From positions 1 to 11,022 of the forward strand of contig JALSJL010000419.1 of the NCBI GenBank assembly GCA_026989405.1: DNA of 11,022 bases. Direction: 5' to 3'. This document shows positions 1-6,390 of the stretch, in pieces. The notes beneath the pieces are model-generated. The model made no database searches. It was not told the DNA's origin and saw nothing but the letters and a program-made list of their open reading frames with translations. The position numbers were made by a program, and so were the translations under genes. This DNA comes from Marinosulfonomonas sp. (GTDB lineage: Bacteria > Pseudomonadota > Alphaproteobacteria > Rhodobacterales > Rhodobacteraceae). Every line of letters starts with the position of its first letter. Within the stretch, counting starts at the first letter, position 1.

Positions 1-1
1 C

Positions 2-523
2 GCCGACCGCGCCATTCTCGTCATTGCCGCCGATGACGTGCACCAGGACATCGAGCCGCTGGCAGTTGCCAAGATCCTCGCCAAGGTGGTGGAAGAGGAA
101 CAGCCCGGTCTCGTTCTTGCCGGCAAACAGGCGATCGACAATGACATGAACGCCACCGGCCAGATGCTGGCGGCACTTCTTGGCTGGTCGCAGGGCACCT
201 TCGCCTCCAAGCTCGACATCGACGGCGACCACGCGCTGGTCACCCGAGAGGTCGATGGCGGGTTGCAGACCATCAAGGTCAAGATGCCGGCCATCGTCAC
301 CGTCGACCTGCGCCTGAACGAGCCGCGCTACGCCAGCCTGCCCAACATCATGAAGGCCAAGAAAAAGCCGCTGGATGAAAAGACCGCCGCCGATTACGGC
401 GTCGATGTCACCCCGCGCCTCGAAGTGCTTTCCACGAAAGAGCCCGAAGGGCGCAAGGCCGGCGAGATCGTCGGCTCGGTGGATGAGCTTGTTGCGAAAC
501 TCAAAGAAGCGGGGGCTGTGTAA
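2..523 (+). CDS. etfB: Electron transfer flavoprotein beta subunit (5' end outside window)
   Basis: This is the beta subunit of the cytoplasmic electron transfer flavoprotein, which takes electrons from acyl-CoA and other flavin dehydrogenases and passes them to ETF-ubiquinone oxidoreductase. The reading frame is open to the left edge, so the N-terminal part is missing; the GTG at 38 is an internal valine. The ETF-beta signature is complete at 239-301 (VTREVDGG ... MPAIVT), and the upstream GKQAIDNDMNATGQM stretch belongs to the AMP-binding part of the family. The recognition loop that docks on partner dehydrogenases is visible (LNEPRYASLPNIMKAKKK). The TAA stop shares one base with the etfA ATG (TAATG), which indicates translational coupling and 1:1 synthesis. 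The call is secure; only the missing 5' end is unknown. Confidence 0.97.
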   Translation, partial: ADRAILVIAADDVHQDIEPLAVAKILAKVVEEEQPGLVLAGKQAIDNDMNATGQMLAALLGWSQGTFASKLDIDGDHALVTREVDGGLQTIKVKMPAIVTVDLRLNEPRYASLPNIMKAKKKPLDEKTAADYGVDVTPRLEVLSTKEPEGRKAGEIVGSVDELVAKLKEAGAV

Positions 524-1449
524 TGGCTGTTCTTCTCCTTGCCGAAGTCAATGGCGGCGAACTGGCCGTCGATGCAACCGCCAAGGCCGTCACCGCGGCC
601 ACGGCCCTGGGCGATGTCACCGTGCTCTGCGCCGGGGCGTCCTGCGGCGGCGCGGCCGATGAGGCCGCCAGGATCGACGGTGTGTCCAAGGTGCTCTGCG
701 CCGATGACCCGTCCTACGGCAACGCGCTGGCCGAACCTGTCGCGGCGCTGATCGTGTCGCTGGCCGATGGCTACGATCACATCGTCGCGCCCGCCACCAC
801 CAACGCCAAGAACATCCTGCCCCGGGTTGCGGCCCTGCTTGACGTGATGGTGATCTCGGATGTGTCCGGCGTCGTCGATGCCGACACCTTCGAGCGCCCG
901 ATCTACGCCGGCAACGCGGTCCAGACAGTAAAGTCGAAAGATCCGAAAAAAGTGTTGACGGTGCGCACCTCGACCTTCGATGCCGCCGGCATGGGCGGCT
1001 CGGCCCCGGTCGAAAAGATCGGTGCCGCCGACAACCCCGGCCTCTCGGAATGGGTCGAAGACAAGGTTGCCGAAAGCGACCGCCCGGAACTGACCTCGGC
1101 CGGTGTCGTGGTTTCCGGTGGTCGCGGCGTCGGCTCCGAGGAAGATTTCGCCCTGATCGAGAAACTCGCCGACAAGCTGGGCGCCGCCGTGGGCGCCAGC
1201 CGCGCCGCGGTCGATTCGGGCTTCGCCCCGAACGACTGGCAGGTCGGCCAGACCGGCAAGGTCGTCGCCCCGGACCTCTACGTGGCGGTCGGCATTTCCG
1301 GTGCCATCCAGCACCTCGCCGGCATGAAGGACTCGAAAATCATCGTCGCCATCAACAAGGACGAAGAGGCGCCAATTTTCCAGGTTGCCGATTACGGCCT
1401 TGTGGCCGATCTGTTCGACGCCGTGCCCGAGCTGATCGAAAAGCTCTGA
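523..1449 (+). CDS. etfA: Electron transfer flavoprotein alpha subunit
   Basis: A 308-residue FAD-binding alpha subunit that pairs with EtfB. The N-terminal ~185 residues form the family-specific domain. The C-terminal FAD domain starts near residue 195 with VVSGGRG and continues with QVGQTGKVV (240-248), which contacts FAD. The PROSITE-type ETF-alpha signature spans residues 252-278 (LYVAVGISGAIQHLAG ... VAIN). The length is normal for the family. The ATG overlaps the etfB stop by one base, so translation is probably coupled; only a weak G-rich Shine-Dalgarno precedes it. A strong intrinsic terminator follows 24 bp after the stop, so etfBA ends here and is not co-transcribed with hbdA downstream. 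Long open frames on the opposite strand of this gene are codon-bias shadows. Confidence 0.98.
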   Translation: MAVLLLAEVNGGELAVDATAKAVTAATALGDVTVLCAGASCGGAADEAARIDGVSKVLCADDPSYGNALAEPVAALIVSLADGYDHIVAPATTNAKNILPRVAALLDVMVISDVSGVVDADTFERPIYAGNAVQTVKSKDPKKVLTVRTSTFDAAGMGGSAPVEKIGAADNPGLSEWVEDKVAESDRPELTSAGVVVSGGRGVGSEEDFALIEKLADKLGAAVGASRAAVDSGFAPNDWQVGQTGKVVAPDLYVAVGISGAIQHLAGMKDSKIIVAINKDEEAPIFQVADYGLVADLFDAVPELIEKL

Positions 1450-1473
1450 GCACAAGCCGGATTTTCCCGAACC

Positions 1474-1499
1474 TGGCCCGCCAACCGGCGGGCCATTTT
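1474..1499 (+). terminator. Rho-independent terminator of etfBA
   Basis: There is a perfect 9-bp stem, TGGCCCGCC (1474-1482) with GGCGGGCCA (1487-1495), with an AACC tetraloop and a following TTTT. It lies 24 bp after the etfA stop and just before the end of the convergent DUF6473 gene. The T run exists only on the plus strand, so it should mainly stop etfA transcription. Confidence 0.9.
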
Positions 1500-2314
1500 C
1501 ATATCAGCGCCGCCAGTTGGCGCGCGACCTCCTGATGCACGACCGGCCCCAGCAACCGGCTTGCCGCCGGCTCTTCGTGAATGTCAAATATCATCCGCTC
1601 GAGCCCGGCCTCGATCTCTTCTTCGGTGGCCACGACTTCCAGCAGATCGACACCCCTGGGCGTAACAGCCGCCAGCATCTCTCGGTTGACATGGTCGGGC
1701 GCGCGCCTGTCCGGGCAGTGGCAGACCGCCGCCTCTGGTTTGCTGTCAGCCATCCAGACCAGGATGACGCGACCGCCAATACCGCACAAAAGAGTGTTCA
1801 TTTTCCTGATCCATTCGGCCCGAAGCTCGCGCAGCACTTTTTCAAATCCGCTTTGCGAATCAGACTGAAGCGTCGCAAGCAAATGTCCGACAAAATGGAT
1901 CTCTGAAAAATCGACATTCGGAAAAAGGTCCAGCAGGTCTTGTCGGGCCGTGATGAAACGATCGTTGCGCCTCGGGTGCACCTTGTAAAAGGCGTTTGAC
2001 TGTGTCGCGGCACCTGGCAACTGGATGACGGTCACCTCCGCCCCCCGACATATGTCAAGCACGCCGGCATCTGCGACAAAAGCATCAAGGCCTGCATTGA
2101 CACAGCCCAGGTTGACAGTCTGCCGGCCGGAGAGCAGTTCGAGCGTTTCGGAAAACGGCTCTTCCATGAACCGCCCGAAAGTTTCCGTTCCGCCAAGTAT
2201 GGCGACGTATCGGTCGGCCAACGGCCGCAACGGCCCCCGGAATATCAGATTTGACCCGTCATACCTGCAAGGAAAATAATCGAGCGTTCGACCGCCCATG
2301 CGTTCGTAAGCCAT
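1499..2314 (-). CDS. DUF6473-like conserved hypothetical protein
   Basis: A 271-residue soluble protein of unknown function. I recognise it as resembling the DUF6473 proteins of Rhodobacteraceae (N-terminal MAYERMGGRTLDYFPCRY, then YVAILGGTETFGRF and VNLGCVNAGLDAF). No signal peptide or membrane segment is visible. The start is placed at the ATG at 2314: an upstream in-frame GTG at 2326 lies inside the AAAGGTGGGG ribosome-binding region and would give only four extra residues. The order GGTETFG (41-47), NLGCVNAG (68-75), VIQLPGAATQSN (96-107) recalls blocks of the SGNH/GDSL hydrolase fold, but with threonine where the nucleophilic serine would be; this is my inference, not an established assignment. 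It lies between etfA and hbdA on the opposite strand, divergent from hbdA. No catalytic function is claimed. Confidence 0.8.
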   Translation of the reverse strand: MAYERMGGRTLDYFPCRYDGSNLIFRGPLRPLADRYVAILGGTETFGRFMEEPFSETLELLSGRQTVNLGCVNAGLDAFVADAGVLDICRGAEVTVIQLPGAATQSNAFYKVHPRRNDRFITARQDLLDLFPNVDFSEIHFVGHLLATLQSDSQSGFEKVLRELRAEWIRKMNTLLCGIGGRVILVWMADSKPEAAVCHCPDRRAPDHVNREMLAAVTPRGVDLLEVVATEEEIEAGLERMIFDIHEEPAASRLLGPVVHQEVARQLAALI

Positions 2315-2418
2315 TGGCCACCCCACCTTTCAATTTCACCCGGGACCAAGCCTGACAAACACAGGTTGCAAATTGCCTAATGTGCGGGTTTTCCTAAAAT
2401 TCAAAGGGTCATTCGCAC

Positions 2419-2448
2419 TTGCGCTGCAGTTTTGCACAGGAATATTGT
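2419..2448 (+). promoter_or_regulatory. Candidate hbdA promoter with overlapping TGC-rich inverted repeat
   Basis: In the 161-bp divergent spacer, TTGCGC (2419-2424) and TATTGT (2443-2448) are spaced by 18 bp and form a plausible sigma-70 type promoter about 30 bp before the hbdA start. The -35 hexamer lies within TTGC-GCT-GCAG (2419-2429), which differs at one base from the CTGC-N3-GCAG motif described for the PHB regulator PhaR in Rhodobacter/Paracoccus. Both assignments are by eye and unsupported by mapping. Confidence 0.3.
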
Positions 2449-2475
2449 GGCCCAGACATATTGAAAGGACGGGGC

Positions 2476-3351
2476 ATGGACATCCAGTCGATCGGGATCA
2501 TCGGCGCGGGGCAGATGGGCAACGGTATCGCGCATGTTTGTGCGCTGGCCAAATACGATGTCGTGCTGCACGACGTGAGCAGCGAGGCGCTTGATCGGGC
2601 CATGGCGCTTGTTCGCAAGAACATGGACCGCCAGGTCACGAGCCAGAAAATCACGGCCGAAGACCGCGACCAGGCTCTCAAGCGAATCAAGACGAGCGCG
2701 ACGCTTGGCGATGTGGGCGCAACCGATCTGGTGATCGAAGCGGCAACTGAGCGCGAGTCCATCAAGGATGCCATTTTCGAGGATCTGCTGCCGCATTTGC
2801 AGCCGCACACGATCCTGACCTCGAACACGTCTTCGATTTCGATCACCCGGCTTGGTTCCAAAACCGACCGACCCGAAAAGTTCATGGGGTTTCACTTCAT
2901 GAACCCGGTTCCGGTCATGCAGCTTGTCGAACTGATTCGCGGCATCGCGACCAGCAAGGAAACCTTCGACGCCTGCCTGACCGTCGTGGACCGGCTTGGA
3001 AAAACCGCGGCCAGCGCCGAGGATTTCCCTGGTTTCATTGTCAACCGGATCCTGATGCCGATGATCAATGAAGCCGTCTATACACTCTATGAAGGGGTGG
3101 GGTCGGTCACGTCCATTGACCAGTCCCTGAAACTCGGGGCCAATCACCCGATGGGGCCGCTGGAGCTTGCGGATTTCATCGGGCTTGATACCTGCCTTGC
3201 AATCATGAATGTGCTGCATGACGGGCTGGCAGACACCAAATACCGACCCTGCCCCCTGCTGACCAAATATGTTGAAGCGGGATGGCTCGGGCGAAAGACC
3301 AAGCGCGGATTTTACGACTATCGTGGCGAGGCGCCGGTGCCGACGCGCTGA
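2476..3351 (+). CDS. hbdA: 3-hydroxybutyryl-CoA dehydrogenase
   Basis: A 291-residue NAD-dependent 3-hydroxyacyl-CoA dehydrogenase that oxidises 3-hydroxybutyryl-CoA to acetoacetyl-CoA (or the reverse) in the cytoplasm, as part of butyrate, fatty acid or PHB-linked metabolism. The Rossmann loop is GAGQMG (10-15). The catalytic set matches the spacing of the human enzyme: S119 in SNTSS, H140 in GFHFMNP, E152 in QLVE and N190 in DFPGFIVNR. The C-terminal domain ends with the usual GWLGRKTKRGFYDY. The start at 2476 is chosen because AAAGGA (2464-2469) lies 6 nt upstream and the Rossmann strand begins at residue 5; an upstream in-frame ATG at 2419 would put the promoter-like sequence inside the gene. 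It is a single-domain enzyme, not a FadB fusion. The stop faces the acyltransferase gene 12 bp away. Confidence 0.95.
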   Translation: MDIQSIGIIGAGQMGNGIAHVCALAKYDVVLHDVSSEALDRAMALVRKNMDRQVTSQKITAEDRDQALKRIKTSATLGDVGATDLVIEAATERESIKDAIFEDLLPHLQPHTILTSNTSSISITRLGSKTDRPEKFMGFHFMNPVPVMQLVELIRGIATSKETFDACLTVVDRLGKTAASAEDFPGFIVNRILMPMINEAVYTLYEGVGSVTSIDQSLKLGANHPMGPLELADFIGLDTCLAIMNVLHDGLADTKYRPCPLLTKYVEAGWLGRKTKRGFYDYRGEAPVPTR

Positions 3352-3363
3352 TGTGACCTGCGC

Positions 3364-4257
3364 CTAGCCCTGATTGCCCAGATCCAGTGTGTGCTGGCGC
3401 AGCCACGCCATGAACCCGCGCGGGTTGTCGCGCCATTTCTTCAGTTCTTCCGGGTCCAGCGGATCGCCGACCACGGGGCGTTGCGGCTTGTTCAAGGCAT
3501 GCACGACCTCGTGCAAAAGCAATCCCTGGCGCAGGGTTGCCGAAAGACGATCAGCCATCAGATAAAGCCGCGAGTTCTGGCCCGGAAAGAAGATCGGCAG
3601 AACAGCCGCCCCTGAACGCGCTATCATTTTTGCGGTAAACGGGTTCCATTCCTTTTCAACCGCCCGGCCGAGCATTGTCGGGGCCGAGGCCACCGCGCCG
3701 GCCGGAAACAGAATGATCACACCGCCGTTCTTCAGGTGATCCATCGACTTCTTTCGCATCTGCAGGCTTTCAGCCAGCGCATTGTCTTCATGCGGGAAAG
3801 GCACCGGCAACATGAACTGCCGGATTTCCTTGATCCCCGTCAGCAACGAGCGCGTCAGGATCAGAAAATCATCACGCTTTCGGCCGACCAGCGCGGCCAT
3901 GACCATCCCGTCCACCATCCCGTGCGGATGATTGGCGACAACAATCAGCGGGCCGGTTGCCGGAATCTTGTCGACGATTTCGGGCGGTGTGACCAGATCA
4001 ATACCCATGACCTCAAGTGCCTGGGCAAAGAACTCGACACCATCCCTGGTGCCCATCCTCTCGAATTTCCGCACCAGGCGCAGCAATTTCATTTTGCCGG
4101 TCATCCACTCCAGCGCGCGGATCGTATAGACCTTCTTCGGATCCGTGTATGTCCCGGAATAAGACAGTTTGCGCTTGTCGTAGGGGATGTACTTTTCCGG
4201 AGCACCGGACGGCCCGGGCAAAGGTCTGTGTTGCGCACGCTCTACCAAGGCTTCCAC
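3364..4257 (-). CDS. Lysophospholipid acyltransferase family protein (hemolysin-like)
   Basis: A membrane-associated acyltransferase of the PlsC/LPLAT superfamily that would transfer an acyl chain to a lysophospholipid or related acceptor; the real substrate is unknown. With the GTG start it has 297 residues. The catalytic histidine block is NHPHGMVDG (109-117), with five residues between His110 and Asp116, as in the 'hemolysin-like' branch rather than the classical H-x4-D of PlsC. FPAGAVA (184-190) corresponds to the FPEGTRS acceptor-binding motif, and PIFFPGQNSRLY (221-232) follows. No convincing full-length transmembrane helix is visible; the conserved-looking part starts at YIPYDKRKLSY (23-33). 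The start is uncertain: the GTG at 4257 has a poor Shine-Dalgarno, and a better-looking ATG at 4283 is out of frame. It is last in the chvI-ptsH run, 31 bp after ptsH. Confidence 0.82.
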   Translation of the reverse strand: MEALVERAQHRPLPGPSGAPEKYIPYDKRKLSYSGTYTDPKKVYTIRALEWMTGKMKLLRLVRKFERMGTRDGVEFFAQALEVMGIDLVTPPEIVDKIPATGPLIVVANHPHGMVDGMVMAALVGRKRDDFLILTRSLLTGIKEIRQFMLPVPFPHEDNALAESLQMRKKSMDHLKNGGVIILFPAGAVASAPTMLGRAVEKEWNPFTAKMIARSGAAVLPIFFPGQNSRLYLMADRLSATLRQGLLLHEVVHALNKPQRPVVGDPLDPEELKKWRDNPRGFMAWLRQHTLDLGNQG

Positions 4258-4288
4258 CGCTTGATCTGCATGGTTTCAAACATTGGCT

Positions 4289-4558
4289 TCACAGGTTCTC
4301 TCCGAACCGGTCGGCAACCAGCGCTTCAAGCGCCTCGGCCAGTTTTTCGGCTTCCGGGCCTTCGGTGCGCAGTTCAATGGTTGAGCCCTTGGCGGCCGCA
4401 AGCATCAGAAGCCCCATGATACTGTCGCCCGAGGCATTCAGCCCATCCTTGGAAATCTCTGCCGTGGCGTCATGGGCTTCGACCACTTCCACCAGCTTGG
4501 CGGAAGCGCGGGCGTGCAACCCTTTTTCATTTGTAATCCTGATCGTCCGAATGGTCAT
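4289..4558 (-). CDS. ptsH: HPr phosphocarrier protein with His15 and Ser46
   Basis: An 89-residue HPr, the small cytoplasmic phosphocarrier that takes phosphate from PEP through enzyme I and hands it to EIIA proteins. The catalytic histidine is exactly at residue 15 (KGLHARAS). A serine sits exactly at residue 46 (SGDSIMGLL), the position phosphorylated by HPr kinase, whose gene lies three genes upstream in the same operon. The length is typical. The start ATG at 4558 follows the EIIA stop by 14 bp; an AGGA lies 12 nt before the start. It most likely serves a regulatory PTS, since no EIIB or EIIC gene is near; enzyme I (PtsI or PtsP) is not in the window. Confidence 0.97.
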   Translation of the reverse strand: MTIRTIRITNEKGLHARASAKLVEVVEAHDATAEISKDGLNASGDSIMGLLMLAAAKGSTIELRTEGPEAEKLAEALEALVADRFGENL

Positions 4559-4572
4559 CCTGAAATCTGGTC

Positions 4573-4971
4573 CTATTGGGTTGCCGGCGGCGAATCGAAG
4601 CTGTCAATGTACTTTCGCCCCGCTTCCTTTGCCAATTCAACCGCCTGTGCAACTTTCAAATGGCGTGATTTCGCCAGCTTGATCAGCATCGGCAGGTTCG
4701 CGCCGTAGATGATCTTGCGGTCGCTGACCGCGCAGGCCAGCAAAGACAGATTTGACGGCGAGCCGCCGAACATGTCCGTCACGACCACAACGCCGTCGCC
4801 CACATCCACGCTGTCAGCGGCCGCACATATCTCTGATTGCTTGCGCGCGCGGTCGTGGTCAGCCTCGATTGCGATCGCATGAATGCCGGACTGCTTGCCG
4901 ACCACGTGCTCGACAGCGGCCAGGTATTCTCTGGCCAGCCCACCATGTGCGACGATCACGATCCCGATCAC
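4573..4971 (-). CDS. PTS EIIA component, mannose/fructose family
   Basis: A 132-residue stand-alone EIIA of the mannose (AgaF/ManX) family that accepts phosphate from HPr. The phosphorylated histidine is His9 in VIVAHGG, followed by DMFGGSPSN (66-74) and GANLPMLIKL (90-99), all typical of the family. The start is placed at the GTG at 4971, which overlaps the rapZ stop in GTGA (4 bp); the reading frame continues 51 codons upstream into rapZ, but that extension matches nothing in the family. No EIIB, EIIC or EIID domain is fused or nearby, so a role in signalling (phosphorylation-state sensor) is more likely than sugar uptake. In other alphaproteobacteria the equivalent gene also sits between rapZ and ptsH. 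It is often labelled ptsL or manX-like; I leave the symbol empty. Confidence 0.93.
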   Translation of the reverse strand: MIGIVIVAHGGLAREYLAAVEHVVGKQSGIHAIAIEADHDRARKQSEICAAADSVDVGDGVVVVTDMFGGSPSNLSLLACAVSDRKIIYGANLPMLIKLAKSRHLKVAQAVELAKEAGRKYIDSFDSPPATQ

Positions 4972-5912
4972 GTCTGCCCCCCAATCCCGGTGGCCGATGC
5001 AACATTTCCGGCATCGCGCCTTTCGATTTCCCGGTGCCTTATAGACACGCGCCACTCGGAAGCCGCAAGAGATTTCGCAAGGCTCTCCGCCATGGCAACC
5101 GAGCGATGCTGCCCGCCTGTGCATCCAAAGGCGATGGCAATATGCGATTTGCCTTCCTCGGAAAACGCCGGCAGCAACAGGTCTGCCAGCCCCTTCACCG
5201 ATGCAAAGAATGCGTCATAGCGGGCATCCTGCCGGACATAGTCGGCAACCTCATCTGACCTTCCGTCCAAGGTCCGCAGGTTTTCATCCCAAAAAGGATT
5301 TCGCAGGAACCGGCAGTCAAACACCATGTCGACCCCGCGCGGGATGCCACGTTTGTAGGAAAACGACTGAACCAGAACCGACAGTCGTTTTTCATCCGTG
5401 ACCTCGAACCACCGTTCGATTTCGGCGCGCAACTCGTGCGGGGTCATGTCAGAGGTGTCGATCAGAATGTCGGCCTGTTGGCGAATGGGCGCCAACAGTT
5501 CGATCTCGCGCTCGATCCCCTGCGACGGGGATTGCGTTCTTGCCAGGGGATGACGCCTGCGCGTCTCGGAATATCGCCGGATCAATACGTCTTCCCGGCA
5601 ATCCAGATACAACAGTTCGACGTCAAGCCCCGCCGCCTTGCTCAGCCGATCAATTGCTTCTCGCAGGCCTTCCACGGAAAAATCCCGGTTTCGGATATCC
5701 ATGCCGACAGCCAACGAACGTCCGATCGGCGGGCCGGCGAACAAACGGTCAAGCAGCGACAGCGGAATATTGTCGATGGTTTCAAAGCCGACGTCTTCCA
5801 GAGCCTTTACAGCGGTCGACCGACCGGCGCCGGACGGGCCTGTCACGAAAACCAGACGCTGGCGAACCTCGCCGCCATCGCCTTCCTTTGCGCCACTTTC
5901 ATCGGCTGCCAC
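4968..5912 (-). CDS. rapZ: RapZ-family nucleotide-binding adaptor (YvcJ/YhbJ)
   Basis: A 314-residue P-loop protein of the RapZ family. In E. coli RapZ binds glucosamine-6-phosphate and delivers the small RNA GlmZ to RNase E; its role in alphaproteobacteria is not established, and the label gives family, not proven function. Walker A is GPSGAGRS (25-32), followed by ETIDNIP (44-50). The C-terminal domain carries RFLRNPFWDENLR (201-213) and the hallmark GCTGGQHRSV (263-272). It is somewhat longer than usual because of an acidic ~18-residue N-terminal lead. The start is the GTG at 5912, which overlaps the hprK stop by one base (TAGTG), while the stop overlaps the EIIA start by 4 bp. Both junctions point to coupled translation within the PTS operon. 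Confidence 0.94.
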   Translation of the reverse strand: MAADESGAKEGDGGEVRQRLVFVTGPSGAGRSTAVKALEDVGFETIDNIPLSLLDRLFAGPPIGRSLAVGMDIRNRDFSVEGLREAIDRLSKAAGLDVELLYLDCREDVLIRRYSETRRRHPLARTQSPSQGIEREIELLAPIRQQADILIDTSDMTPHELRAEIERWFEVTDEKRLSVLVQSFSYKRGIPRGVDMVFDCRFLRNPFWDENLRTLDGRSDEVADYVRQDARYDAFFASVKGLADLLLPAFSEEGKSHIAIAFGCTGGQHRSVAMAESLAKSLAASEWRVSIRHREIERRDAGNVASATGIGGQT

Positions 5913-6349
5913 TAGTCTGCCCTTCCGCCCTTCAGATACTGAATGATGCTAGCAGGAAAATGATCGCAAGCGCAGCGGTGAAGCAAGGGAATTCTGATGC
6001 CAAGGATACAGACCGTCCGATGTGGCGGCAGCCTTTCGGTTTCGGTGGTGTCAAGGTCCACCGACAGGTTCACGATTGCCGAACTGCGAGACTCTGCGGC
6101 CAGAATGCCGATACCCCGGGCCTCGATGCGGCCCCGGATGGCCTCGGGGCATGATGCCCTGATGGCCGTGCCGCCGATGACGGTCAACTGTGTCCGGTCA
6201 TCCGCAATCAACTCTGCCCCCAGCGCCATGAGCTGCAGTGAAAGCGCCGATTTTCCACTGCCGGCTGCGCCCGAGATCAACACGGCAGCCGGCCCGAACG
6301 CAACACAACTTCCGTGAACGACACGTTCGGATTGGCTGTCTGTTCGCAT
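5912..6349 (-). CDS. hprK: Short HPr kinase/phosphorylase (C-terminal domain only)
   Basis: A 145-residue bifunctional HPr kinase/phosphorylase that should add and remove phosphate on Ser46 of the HPr encoded in the same operon. It has only the catalytic P-loop domain and lacks the ~130-residue N-terminal domain of Gram-positive HprK, as is normal for alphaproteobacteria. Visible motifs are H12 in the VHGSCVAF strand, Walker A GAAGSGKS (27-34), LIADD (47-51, metal and catalytic acid region) and the family signature around IRGRIEARGIGIL (71-83). The start ATG at 6349 has GGAG 5 nt upstream. It follows chvG after 41 bp and overlaps rapZ by one base. The reading is confident; the physiological control of kinase versus phosphorylase activity is unknown here. 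Confidence 0.93.
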   Translation of the reverse strand: MRTDSQSERVVHGSCVAFGPAAVLISGAAGSGKSALSLQLMALGAELIADDRTQLTVIGGTAIRASCPEAIRGRIEARGIGILAAESRSSAIVNLSVDLDTTETERLPPHRTVCILGIRIPLLHRCACDHFPASIIQYLKGGRAD

Positions 6350-6390
6350 GTGCTCTCCGCTTGGCCGGTCGTTTATATCACGGCCTGACG

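Noticed and set aside
394..1455. 353-codon open frame antisense to etfB/etfA
   Set aside because: It is in the mirror of the strongly GC-biased etf codons, has low-complexity G/R/D/H-rich composition and no family resemblance; etfA on the other strand is certain.
4289..4971. Idea that the PTS genes form a sugar uptake system
   Set aside because: No EIIB, EIIC or EIID domain is encoded in the window; the genes fit the regulatory PTS of alphaproteobacteria.
4972..5124. 51-codon N-terminal extension of the EIIA gene
   Set aside because: It overlaps the rapZ 3' end out of frame; EIIA(Man) proteins begin at the IVIVAHGG strand, and the GTG at 4971 in GTGA is a typical coupled start.
6363..6385. 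Possible hairpin GGCCG/CGGCC between chvG and hprK
   Set aside because: Only 5 bp of stem with a 13-nt loop and no T run, so it is not credible as a terminator.
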